This document shows positions 1-10,495 of a DNA stretch of 64,000 nt, piece by piece. Position 1 is the first letter of the stretch, and the number at the start of each line of letters is the position of its first letter. The notes beneath the pieces were generated by a model. That model saw nothing but the letters and a program-made list of their open reading frames with translations, searched no databases and was not told the origin of the DNA. The DNA comes from Rhodocollybia butyracea (lineage: Eukaryota > Basidiomycota > Agaricomycetes > Agaricales > Omphalotaceae). The stretch spans positions 62,001 to 126,000 of the forward strand of contig JADNRY010000027.1 in NCBI GenBank assembly GCA_015501585.1, written 5' to 3'. The position numbers and the translations under genes are program-made.

Positions 1-604
1 TTGTGTAGGACATAGCATACAGTATGCGAATAGAGAGCACGTCGAGAGGGACTCAGGAGAGGAAAGATAGCGAAAGTGAAAGTGAAAGTGAAAACACAGT
101 GGAAGCCTTGAACAATCAGAATTTGGCACTTATGAGATATAAATTGGTTGATGCGCACTCCTCTCTGGACATATCACGAAACCAATTCCGACTCCTGAGC
201 TGGAGTCATTCCGGGGCCACCTTCGATTGATCTAATGTATAAAACGACTTCAACGCGTTCCAGGGTGCTTCCCAAAGGAGAGAAGGACGTCATGGTTTCT
301 TAGAACATCAACGATCAGACGGGGAAGCGAGCCGAACAGTGACTTGGCGGAGGGGCTCACCTCCTCTCACCTCCAACATCTCATCATGGGGAACATCAAA
401 AGTTATTTCACGACAGATGGTATCTCGAATGGGTTTTATTAACTTGAGCCTGAACCCCAGCATCAGCATGGGATTATACACGATCGCGGGCGAAGTGAAA
501 GAAGCTTGCTAGGGGTTAATTATACCTGGCTTGAGGAGTCCCGCGCATACTGTACTGTACTAGGAATTCATATAGCCAGGGTGCGCAATTCATCGAAGGA
601 CTTA
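1..604. other. Intergenic, no gene seen
   Basis: No reading frame here looks like a gene. A short simple repeat (about four GAAAGT units) lies at 71-95. The stretch ends at the direct repeat that flanks the element beginning at 614. Confidence 0.5.
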
Positions 605-831
605 ATTATATATGGTGGGTGACAAAGTAACTTGTCTACGTACTTTGATGTACTTTTTCAATATAATCAAGTAACTTTGAAGTAACTTGATTTTCACACA
701 CTTGACAGGTACTTATTAGGATACTTGTGGCACTTATATCTTGTTTTGAATGCCTGAGATTCTCATTGCTGCTTCTCACCGTTGCTGCACAAGTAAAAAG
801 CACCATATGTGCTATACTTATAGTAACTTTT

Positions 832-889
832 GAAGAAACTTTGTGTACTGTGGTGACTGGGGGCTGGTAGGTGCTTGAGGGGGCAAAAG
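832..889 (+). repeat. 58-bp direct repeat, copy 1
   Basis: The same 58 bases return at 1120-1177 with two differences seen by eye. The two copies bracket the tRNA-like unit. A near-perfect 25-bp palindrome centred on ATGATATCAT follows copy 1 at 896-920. Confidence 0.8.
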
Positions 890-940
890 TGTTGAAGTCC
901 ACATGATATCATGATGGACTGATAACGCTCATAGAACTAA

Positions 941-1012
941 GGCCCTGTGGTGTAGTGGTTAACACCCTTGGTAGATATCCAAGTGACCTGGGTTCGAATC
1001 CCGGCAGAGCTG
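941..1012 (+). tRNA. tRNA-like sequence (pseudogene or SINE head)
   Basis: The segment folds as a cloverleaf: acceptor stem 941-947 with 1005-1011 (one C:A mismatch, one G:T), D stem 950-953 with 962-965, perfect anticodon stem 967-971 with 979-983, T stem 988-992 with 1000-1004 and loop TTCGAAT. The A-box-like TGGTGTAGTGG and a perfect B box GGTTCGAATCC are present. The anticodon loop is TAGATAT, which would place GAT at the anticodon but has A instead of the nearly invariant T at position 33. It is therefore more likely a tRNA pseudogene or the promoter head of a tRNA-derived SINE whose body would run to about 1110 (an A-rich AACAAAAAGACAATAA stretch) than a working tRNA. Confidence 0.5.
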
Positions 1013-1119
1013 CTGTTAGGTGGTCTTGTGATCCTCGGGGGAATCTCGGATGAGGTCATGCAATACGGAACATGTTGCTGCCTCCCGTTATTTCAACAAA
1101 AAGACAATAAGTATGACTG

Positions 1120-1177
1120 GAAGAAACTTTGTGTACTGTGGTGACTGGGGTCTAGTAGGTGCTTGAGGGGGCAAAAG
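1120..1177 (+). repeat. 58-bp direct repeat, copy 2
   Basis: Second copy of the repeat at 832-889. An 18-base string containing GACAATAAGTATGA lies on both sides of this copy (about 1099-1116 and 1174-1191), which suggests local duplication or insertion at that site. Confidence 0.8.
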
Positions 1178-3452
1178 ACAATAAGTATGATTGACAAACA
1201 AATGTGAAAAAACTGTTGTACTGGTGCTAATTGCTGTACCCAGCTCCATCTATTTAGTATTTGTGTGTTTTTGAACTTTGACAGCAGCTGAGCTTTGTTA
1301 TGGTCTAGTCATCTTTGCAAGTTTTTGAGTCTAGATATAGCCAAATCTTGGCTCAATCAAACCCTAGATGACCCATGGGAGTAGACTAAATTTCAAAATG
1401 CAAGACAATGAGTATACAAGCTAAATCAAGTCAGATAGAGAACAAACGTACTTTGTACATAGTTGCTGCTTGGGCGTTCCGCCACTTATGTACATAGTTT
1501 ACCTATACATCTCAAAGCCTGGGATGAGCTCTGGCTGCTCTGGAGTGTTCTGGAGTGCTCCAGAGCAGCTAAAGAAACCCAGAGCAGCTCCAAAGAGTGC
1601 TCTACAGCAAATACCCTTGCTCTCAACTTGCTCCGAGATGCTCTGGACTGAATAGCAGCTTGAACTGAATAGAACCGCTCTGATTAAAACCAAGGTTTTG
1701 CAGATGTATACTCTGTCGGTACATTATATTTCTAATCTGCTGTTGCCTTCTCCCACCCATGTCATTTTGACTCCGAGTCCGCTCACCATGGTGTCGACAA
1801 TCCTGCATGCATCAGCAGCTGTACTAGTACAAAATGGGTGAAAGTATTCAGCTGCCAGAGCTTGTTTCGGTGCAAAACCCTCTTATTTCTCGAACCTCAA
1901 ACCTCAGGTTTGGTGTGGGTTTGAACCAGGTTCACCTCTAAATTTTTCAAGATTGAAATGCAACCGTTTGCAAATTGTTTATGACAGCAACGGTATTATC
2001 GGGGTAGCATGCTACCAGCCTGTTAACCTACTACACCCTCAACATTATTGCACACCCTCTATGCACATTTGATTATTCTAGAATCTTAATGTGCTTAAAT
2101 TAGTATGGTATAGAGCATACCCTCTGAATATTGAACTGCACTCACAGGCAACTCACAGGTTCTGCGTTGAAGTTCAGCTTTGACTTGGAACCCGGTGCAG
2201 GAGCCTTGCATTGTCCCTGTTGGATAATAAAATAGAACACGATATTACCACTCGGGATAATATATAGCACAACGGCAGAATAGAGTGAAAAGCACAATAT
2301 ATTCCGTTTGCCCCCTACAGCACTGAGAGAGGGGCAATCGGATGAGGTAGCGTATATCTAGCTACTGCTTATATACTGGTAATGGGGGTGATAGGAAATA
2401 AGTACGTGTAAGTACATGTCAATAATGAGTGTGAGATAACTATGAGCTTGATCAATCATAACAATGATACTGATATCTGCTGATATCCAACAGTCCCAAA
2501 CCTGTCCTTGGACTTGTCTTTTCACCTATCTTCCAGGTTTCCAGGCCCCGACATTTTAACAACTCGATACGTTGAAGTCATGCTAGCATTTGACCAGCAC
2601 AAATGTTTGTTCATAGACTTACTTATCCTACTTCATTCATATCCTACAGTGGGGTCCCTCGAGTTTTTAACTTACAAGTACATACAAATACATAAGTAGC
2701 TGTAATGAGATCATTTTTCTTTCTTTGTTACTGTGCCCATTGAGTGATCAGAAATTAGAATTGTGACTGGGAGGGTTTATCAAAACTTCAGGTGATGGCG
2801 TCGGATGTGAGAAAGGAAGGATTGTACAAGACAAGACCAAGTACATATCAGATCTATGGCTATATAGGGTTACATGACTGTGTAGCCTTGTGTGTAGCTC
2901 TAAAGACTCATCAGGCAGTTTTCTCTAGGTTCCAGTTAAGGGTTTAAGATGATTGCTGGATACAAAGTGTAACCTTTACCAATAGCATGACCGTATCATG
3001 ACCAAAGTTTTATATAGTCATTATGTATACTGTTGGGACTCGAGCTTTTCAAACTCAAATATATGCTACAAAGATCCATGGGGTGGCCATTGCTGTATAC
3101 CTACAACTTTGCCACGCCCTCGCGACTAGCAAAGTATACATACAGTGCAGCGGCCCCATCCTGCATCTCACTACCAACTTGTTTGTTGTTCATTGTACTT
3201 AAAATGAGCTTTTCGAATGGTTAAACCGAGATGTAAATGCTGTAATCTATGTTGTCAAGTACGTCAAGTGTGCCGAGGGACCGGCATCAAGTACCTACAA
3301 GTACATCAAGTGCGCCAAAGTACTGGCATCAAGTACCTGTCAAGTACCTGTCAAGTATGGGAAAATCAAGTAACTTGAAAGTAACTTGACTAAATGGAAA
3401 AAGTACATCAAAAGTACGTGCACAAGTTACTTTGCGCACACTCATTATATAT

Positions 3453-5333
3453 CAGTTGGGCCGATCATCTCCTGATGTACACCTTACCGAGCATTGTTTC
3501 TAAGATTTGGTTTCTTCCTTGCTCTATGGAGCTCGATCCTAGTCGACTTTAACCGACGACACAATCTTGCCAACTTACCAACTCCTGGCATACTTGTACT
3601 TGACCTTGGAAGTTCTTTAGTACTTGAAGTGGGGCGCAACCCGGACAGCGATACCTATACCGGGAGATCAACCTGATCCAGAGAGAATACTTCGGATCTA
3701 CTGGTAGCATCTGGCAGCCCAAACTAGATGAGAGGCCTAGCTAAGAGTGCCAGAAGGGGTCTGATTGAGTAACACCATTGACTGTGTATGCAATGGGCTC
3801 CACGGAGAGCCAGCGATTCAAAGGTACTTCCACAACCGCTCTGACTGTTGATAATAGTCATCTTTCCAGTGTCTAGGCACTATCCCTTGAGGTAATGAGG
3901 TGCGTGTAGTGACTATACAACCTCAGACTCACCATGCATGCTGGCTCTTCTATCGCCAAACACTCAAAAAGCCTGCATTGAGTACGGCAAGACCACGCCC
4001 CAAGAAATCATCTATCCATCAGTGGTCTAGCGGTGTTCAATATGAAGATTTACAGGTATGAATGGGAACCATGGTTATCATGAATCATCATAAGATTACA
4101 TCTTACAAGCTTTGTTTGGCAACTGATGAAGAAACAGCAAGCCCAAGGCGTGCCCGCAGCCCTCATTTCTGCTGACCTTAGCCTGCCAGACACTGATTCT
4201 TTAGAATGCAGAGTTGAGACTCGAGAGTATTGAAAGCCCAAAGGGAGGCATGACCAAGTCGAGAACATAGGTCGGCTTCGTGATTAATAGGAGGAGGTGG
4301 CCACATTGATATACGGATAACATTGCCAGGTGATCAAGTGGTGCAAACGGTTCCGTAGACAGCTCACGTGTGATACCCTTTAAATTCGATCTTCCCAATT
4401 CAATATACGACAAACTGCTCTCTGAAGTAGTTATATATACTCTTAATCCCCGTAGGATATCAGGATTCCGTTGTCCAGCTCCACCGGATGGCAAAGCTCA
4501 TTGATAGGAGTCTGGAGATAGGAGGTGGCGGCATTGTTGGATGCATGACAGGTGGCCGACTGGGCACTTTAGTGCTAGACAGTCCCCGCGAGATATCCTT
4601 TGAGCCCATTCTTTCCGGCTCAGCTTCAAGATCTGACAGATTGAAACCAAACATCAGATTCTAGATATCAATGAAGATACTAGTAGAGGTGGGGCGACCA
4701 ATAGAGCATGTAGGGAGACAATAACAACACACGGAGGGGTAAAGATGATCTGCCATTTATCATGCAGAGCCTTAAATGGTATCATTTGATAGTACTAATG
4801 GCAAAAACGGAGAGTCCACTGTGCAATAACAAGTATCTTAGGACATTGAGGAGGTTGACACTAGAATTGTATTCAAGACATATTCAAATGGTCCACTGTT
4901 AAGTTTATCAAACGCAAGATACTACCAGTATTTTGTCGAGCCTCAACAATCCCAACATGCGAAAAGCGCTGGGTCCTGGTTAGCTTGTTTAGATCAAATT
5001 AATGGAACAATTTATGAGATCACCTTGATTCATGCTAATTTGTTCGCACTTTTTTCATCTTCTGCTCCTGTCAAAAATGGCCAACTGTTTGCCATACTTA
5101 TGGGTTTGGTATTACTATTCCATCCTTGTCCGTTGACGTGTAAGAAGTATACTACACACAACTTCTGACTCATTCTGTTATAATCTCTTGATTGAGGATC
5201 AATCAGTCAACCTGCAGTTATGCATTGAATAACGGTTCACCATCTATGATCTGTTTGATTGATGACCTATCCCCTCTCTGCACTCCTTTATAGCTCGGTT
5301 TTGGCGTTGTAAGTATGCTACTCAAGCATTGAT
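3453..5333. other. Intergenic, no gene recognised
   Basis: Several short minus-strand frames lie between 4050 and 4654, rich in Ser/Pro/Met, but they cannot be joined into a recognisable protein. No repeats were recognised. Confidence 0.4.
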
Positions 5334-6012
5334 ATGTCCTCAAGCCAGATCCCACCAGCTGCTCTGCAAGAGATATTCTCGGAACTTAGTTCTGGGTATG
5401 AATTTCCTTGGGCTACTAACTGTTTCCATTTTTCTCATGTTGAAAGGTGTTCAGCCGGATAGCTATATCAGCAGGATATGCAGCCGCAAGTATGTAGTAT
5501 AATCCCCTCTGTGCAAGGTGCCATTGATGAATGCTTGTGGCAGCTTTGACTCTGTATGACTTGCTCTTGACGCTTTCTTCAGAAGCAACCAAGATGTGGC
5601 AGCCGAAGAAGACATTGGTGTTTCCACTGTTCCTCACCCTCCGTTATGCCACAATATTGTATCAAATAACATTCAGCATGTCATTTTTCTTGCCTTTTAC
5701 TAGTAGCAAGGTAACGGAAACTTCCTCACATACACTTTTATATCTCTCAATTTGCTTTGGTTAGGGGTATAAACCTCCAGTTGATGTAATACAAATCAGT
5801 GGAACTAATTCAACCCTTTAGTTGTGCCACAATCATCTATGTAGAGCAAGTAATGTTCATATTTTATTCAGCTGCACTGTCCGGTATGCATGCCTACATC
5901 ACAAATTTTATCCCTATAACTTGCTTTCAGGTGTTTTTGCCCTGCGTACCTTTGCAATTTATGGCCGAAATTGGACAATATTGGTTCTCTTAGGTATCTT
6001 AGCTGCTATCAA
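5334..6012 (+). pseudogene. DUF6533-domain membrane protein, 3' end lost to copia insertion
   Basis: ATG 5334 opens a short first exon, followed by introns starting near 5395. The next exons read AALTLYDLLLTLSSEA and LRYATILYQITF, the signature of the DUF6533 N-terminal membrane domain common in Agaricomycetes. After a further intron come helices around 5822-5890, and then FALRTFAIYGRNW at about 5938-5976, a strongly conserved block of these seven-helix proteins. The reading frame is cut at 6012, where the LTR of the outer copia element starts. The remaining C-terminal helices are not found to the right of that element (16710 onward is a different gene on the other strand). Function of the family is unknown; a receptor-like role is only inferred from topology. 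Other membrane-protein families lie at 29-30.5 kb, 55-57 kb and 63-64 kb. Confidence 0.8.
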
Positions 6013-6353
6013 TGTTGTAATATCAACGGAAACTATCCTAAACTCATGTGGAATCACGGCGAGTCATTATGACTCATATTCGGTTCACGGTATTTTATGC
6101 ATTGGACATAAGTCATAGCTAGTTAAGTAGAGTCACGTTGAGTCATATCTAGTCATGTAGAGTCATGCGCAGCAATGCACAGTCATCCCGCAGCATTCCG
6201 CAGCAAGCTTATTACGTAGTTTCCCATGTACTAGTTTATCCCTATAAATATAGGCTCGAGGGACCCAGTTCAAAATAATTAAGAACTACCCCCACAACTA
6301 GCGAGCACTTAAACTCCACCAATAATTCGCTAAGTATTACACAACCTTCAATA
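6013..6353 (+). repeat. Left LTR of outer copia element
   Basis: It starts TGTTGTAATATC and ends CCTTCAATA, directly before the primer site. It carries several GAGTCAT/AGTCATG repeats and a TATA box at 6243-6252. It keeps CpG sites that are TpG or CpA in the right LTR. Confidence 0.95.
6243..6252 (+). promoter_or_regulatory. Putative TATA box of the outer LTR
   Basis: TATAAATATA stands in the middle of the left LTR, with the same 10 bases at 16599-16608 in the right LTR. It is the likely core promoter for the genomic transcript. Confidence 0.6.
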
Positions 6354-6367
6354 GGTTATGGGCCCCG
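6354..6367 (+). other. Primer-binding site of outer copia element
   Basis: GGTTATGGGCCCCG begins at the base after the LTR. It matches the internal (anticodon-side) region of initiator methionine tRNA, as in Drosophila copia, where a half-tRNA primes minus-strand synthesis. The inner element has the same site at 10369. Confidence 0.85.
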
Positions 6368-6477
6368 ACCTTAGCTGAATTAAATACACATTATCTTTGA
6401 CATTACAAACAACAATTTGCACAACACTTTATCATCACTAAGAAGCCAACAACAACACAGTCACCAGTCTAGCAATA

Positions 6478-9400
6478 ATGTCTACCAACCATTCAAGTAA
6501 CACAAAGCTTGGGGATTATTTCCTTAGACTCCCAAAACTCAATTCAGATGGATCAAATTGGGTCATATACAAGGACCGCTTCATGTTTGCTGCTGAAGCT
6601 GCAGGACTTGAAGAGTATTTGAAAGACACAGCTGCACCAAAGCAGAAACCAGCAATTTCTGATGCCAGTGCTGGCCCAACAGCAGCAGAGACCAAAGCCA
6701 TTGAAGAGTGGGAAAAGGAAATGAAAACATGGAATTCAGAATCAGCAATATTAAAGCAGGGAATTGCAAGCACTATACCTGATTCATTATTCCTAAAGGT
6801 TAAAGGGGAGACAGCAGTTGGAAAGATGTGGAAGAAATTAGTAGATGAACATCAGATGAAGTCAAAAATGATGGTGGTCGACTTGCGGCGTAAATTACAG
6901 AATGAACGTTGTGAGGGTGACAATGATGTTCGGGATTACTTATCCAGAGTAATTGCCTTACGAGAAGATTTGATTTCAATGAATGCAGATCCCGGCGAGG
7001 ATAATTTCATTGCAATAATCATGACCGCTCTTCCAAGATCATATGACCCTTACCTGGCAGCATTGACTGCAACGGCAACACTTGTTAGCACAACACTCAC
7101 AGTGGATACATATATTCGTGGGATCCAAGATGAAGCAGATAGAAGGAAATTGGGACAACAAAATTCCAAAAATGGAGCCAAAGAAGCAGCATATGCTGTG
7201 GGACCATCAAAGAAGTCTGCAGGAAATAGGAAATCAGTGAAGTGTTTTAATTGTGGTAAGATGGGTCACATGAAGCAGGATTGCTTTGAGGAAGGGGGTG
7301 GAAAGGAGGGCCAGTGGCCTAAATACTGGAAAGGGAAAGGCAAGGGAAAGACCTATTCTGCCAAAGCAGCCATTGACAATGAAGACTTTGCATGGTATGC
7401 AAGTGTAATCCCTGATGAGAAATGGGAAGCTAAAATCACTGAAAACCTGTTGGGATATGAAGAACCTGACACAAGTAAATCAGAGCAACTGGAAGGGATG
7501 GGAACCATCTATGAAAATGATGAGATCCTATGGGCGTTCAATGAAGAGGGCAGTAAATCCAGTGCTGAAACAGTGCTTACCCAAGAAACAAGGTCTGAAG
7601 ATGGTAATTCAATGCCAGATCTTCAGAGTATCTCCACATCAATTGATGATGATTTGGGAGATTGGCGCACAGCCGAGCCTGACAATGATGAGGCATGGTT
7701 CAGTGACATTGACGAAGAAGAAATCCCTGACCTACAAGAGGTAGAGGATTGGTATGACAAGAAGGAAACTTGTCTAAAATCACAGGAAGGACCTATCCTA
7801 GTTCAACTTGAAGTACCTGACCCAAATGCTATACAAGAGCAAGGGGATGTTGAATATCAGGAAATTGATGTGCTAGGAAGAGCACAGACCAGGTATGATT
7901 TTAGTTATCTTGCAAATGCTGACAAGAATATAGGAGGTATTACTGAGCTCTATGACTCAGGTGCATCACGCCATATGTCCCCATATAGGGAGAAGTTTAT
8001 CAACTTTGTTCCCATTGCCCCCAAAGATATTAGGTCTGCTGACAGTGGAACCTTTGAGGCAGTTGGACGAGGCGACATGCGGATCACAATTCCTGGTAAA
8101 AAGAAACAGACAACAATTTTAATTAAAGATGTTTTATATGCACCAATGTTGAGTGTGACACTCATATCAGTGGGCAAAATTGCAGCATCTGGATGTTCTA
8201 TCATATTCCGCAATCAATTTTGCAAAATATATGATGAGAAAGATAAATTGTTGGGGCAAGTAAACTGCAACAATGGGCTATATCAGGTCCATCATGAACC
8301 TGATCAAATCTATGGCATGGCAGCTAATAGTGTGAAAGTGACAGTGAATGAATTACACTGTCGACTTGGTCACATTGCACCAGAAGCTTGCAGAAAAATG
8401 GTTCAGGATGGTCTTATTGAAGGCATTGAACTAGATGAAAAGGAACCAGTGAAAACATGTGATACATGTGAATATGCAAAGAAGACCCGGAAACCAGTCA
8501 AGAAGGAAAGGGATCAGAAAAGGGCAGCAAATATTGGTGATCATATCCATTCTGATGTATGGGGACCATCCCCAGTACAAACTCCTCATCATAAACATTA
8601 CTACTGTTCATTCACAGATGATCATTCTAGATGGTCCATGGCTTATCTTCTGGCAACAAAGGATGAGACTTTTGATGCATTTAAGCAATTTTGTGCATGG
8701 TTATGGACACAAAAAGAGATCCGAGTAAAAATGTTAGGATCAGACAGAGGAGGGGAATATCTGGGCAGATTATTCAATCAATATTTGGCTGAAGAAGGAA
8801 TAACTCGAAACCTTACTGTTCATGATACACCAGAGCATAATGGAGTCTCAGAAAGACTTAACCGGACTCTCCTTGAACGAATCCGTGCAATGTTGCATGC
8901 AAGTGGATTACCCAAAAACTTGTGGGGAGAGGCTTTGAAACATGCAATTTGGTTGAAAAATAGATCAGTAACAAGAGCATTGAAGGATAAAACACCTTAT
9001 GAGATTATGTTTGGTGAAAAGCCAAATTTATCAAATCTCCGGGAATGGGGAGCCAAGGTATGGGTACATGAAGATGGCAATACAAAACTTGAAGGCCGAG
9101 CAAATATTGGACATTGGCTGGGATTTGATCTTGAGTCAAGTGGCCACAGAATTTATTGGCCAGATACTCGAAAAATTTCTGTAGAAAGAAGTATCAAATT
9201 TGATCAAGACGCGTCAACATTTGTACCTGGTGGAATTCGGTATGAGGGGGAGAATGAAGGATTCATTCCGAACCCCACCAAACCAGACAACACAGAAATT
9301 CCAAACTCTCCAAAACCTTCTCAAACAACAGCTCCTACTATTACAATAGATCCTACTTCACAAAATCCACCACCCAAAGATCACTTAGGAAAACTGATCA

Positions 9401-10048
9401 ACTCCAGTGTTGATGAGGGAAATATTCTAGAAGGGAAACGCAAGCGCACTGCAACACGCAAAGTGCAGGACCTTATTACTGGAGAGGGAAGAACTGATAA
9501 TAGACCTAGTGCACCATTAGTAACTCCCGGTGTACAAATCCCTGATATAGGAAAGGATATAGCAGGAGGACTCAATCAAGCTGTTTTTGGACTTGCAGCA
9601 ATGGAAGCTGTAAGCATTGATCCCACTTATGAAGAGGCCAAGAAGAGGTCAGACTGGAAAAGATGGGAGGAAGCTTGAGACATTGAGCTAAAGACACTAT
9701 TGGAAGCAGGAACCTGGGAAGTTGTCCCAAGACCTGCAGACCATAATGTTGTGGACTGCAAATGGGCACTGAAGCTCAAATTGAAGGATGGGAATATTGA
9801 CAAGTATAAAGCCAGACTTGTGGCAAAAGGATTCACACAAGTTGAGGGAGTAGATTTTTATGAAACATTTGCACCTGTTGCAAAGATGGAATCACTCAGG
9901 ATAATTCTCACCATGGCAGCCCGAAACAACTGGGATATTGAAGTCTTTGATTTTCATGGAGCATACTTAAACGCTACATTTGAAGACAATGAACAAATCT
10001 ACATGGAGCAACCACCAGACATAGAGTTTGCTGACAGAACTAGATATG
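6478..10048 (+). pseudogene. Copia gag-pol polyprotein, 5' part (outer element)
   Basis: ATG 6478 opens 1066 codons to a TGA at 9676, after which the same frame continues to the inner insertion at 10048. Domains by residue: copia-type gag about 20-230; zinc knuckle CFNCGKMGHMKQDC at 256-269; acidic linker; protease DSGAS at 493-497; GAG-pre-integrase with LHCRLGH near 626 and a CDTC pair; integrase catalytic triad D693, D756, E792 with the usual 35-residue D-E spacing; then the start of reverse transcriptase with YKARLVAKGFTQ past the stop. The stop at 9676 lies between integrase and reverse transcriptase and fits a C-to-T change in an arginine codon. Codon use is A/T-rich, unlike the inner element. 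Confidence 0.93.
10044..10048 (+). repeat. Target-site duplication (left) of inner copia element
   Basis: ATATG stands immediately before the inner left LTR and again at 15222-15226 after the inner right LTR. Removing one copy together with the element brings the outer reverse-transcriptase frame back in register. Confidence 0.97.
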
Positions 10049-10368
10049 TGTTAAAAGTTGATGATCTTATCTTGTTATGTCATCTATACGTTCGTGGATT
10101 CATGCCGTAACGAAACCAGAAAATTTTCTGCTTTCATTACGTTACTTACATACGTCCCATGTGACACATTCTTTTAATTGTATTTTACATATATTGACAC
10201 CTCAGCGTCGTTCTACCACTGTCGCTGAGGTTAGTACTCACATTCTTTATTTCTTGTACTTATTACTGACTATGTACCTAGAACTCTCTTTTATTTCAAT
10301 AGGTACATAATACAGCGTCGTTCTACCACTGTCGCTGAGAACTCTCTTTTATTTCAATAGTTTCAATA
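10049..10368 (+). repeat. Left LTR of inner copia element
   Basis: It begins TGTTAAAAGTTGATG and ends TTTCAATA. It contains a duplicated ~27-bp block that begins CAGCGTCGTTCTACCACTG and ends CGCTGAG, and a duplicated string ACTCTCTTTTATTTCAATAG, so its 3' third is built from short tandem copies. Confidence 0.97.
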
Positions 10369-10383
10369 GGTTATGGGCCCCGG
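10369..10383 (+). other. Primer-binding site of inner copia element
   Basis: GGTTATGGGCCCCGG follows the LTR directly and is the same initiator-tRNA-derived motif as in the outer element. Confidence 0.85.
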
Positions 10384-10495
10384 TAGCCTGTACTGAATTA
10401 ACGAAGCTTCTCTACTGCGCACAAGACCTCGGAACACACTCATTTCACTCTCTCACACTCGTTCATTCATCTACACATCCCATACATTCGTCCAC

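Larger units (their letters stand above)
614..3443. mobile_element. Candidate non-autonomous DNA transposon with long subterminal inverted repeats
   Basis: The first ~110 bases (614-720) reappear in inverted orientation at about 3300-3443. Shared blocks include CAAAGTAACTTG near each outer edge, TGATGTACTTTTT further in, and CAAGTAACTT plus ACTTGACAGGTACTT motifs. Both edges are flanked by the same 9 bases ATTATATAT (605-613 and 3444-3452), which could hold an 8-bp hAT-like target duplication, although an AT run can match by chance. No transposase frame was found inside, so if real it is non-autonomous. The interior contains a tRNA-like unit (941-1012) and a 58-bp direct repeat. The right arm has several extra CAAGTAC units, as in subterminal transposase-binding repeats. 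The very tips of the two arms match poorly, so the exact ends are uncertain. Confidence 0.5.

Noticed and set aside
24..230. Small gene in the first 230 bases
   Set aside because: The frame runs through a GAAAGT simple repeat, which gives an artificial Ser/Glu run, and has no conserved features.
941..1012. Functional tRNA-Ile(GAT)
   Set aside because: The base before the anticodon is A instead of T and the acceptor stem has a mismatch, so a working tRNA is unlikely. It is listed as tRNA-like.
4050..4654. Minus-strand membrane-protein gene
   Set aside because: Overlapping short frames with weak resemblance to DUF6534 C-termini could not be joined with plausible splice sites.
9676..9678. Programmed readthrough at the outer copia TGA
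   Set aside because: Two further stops occur downstream in the same old element and all fit C-to-T decay. A recoding site is not needed to explain them.
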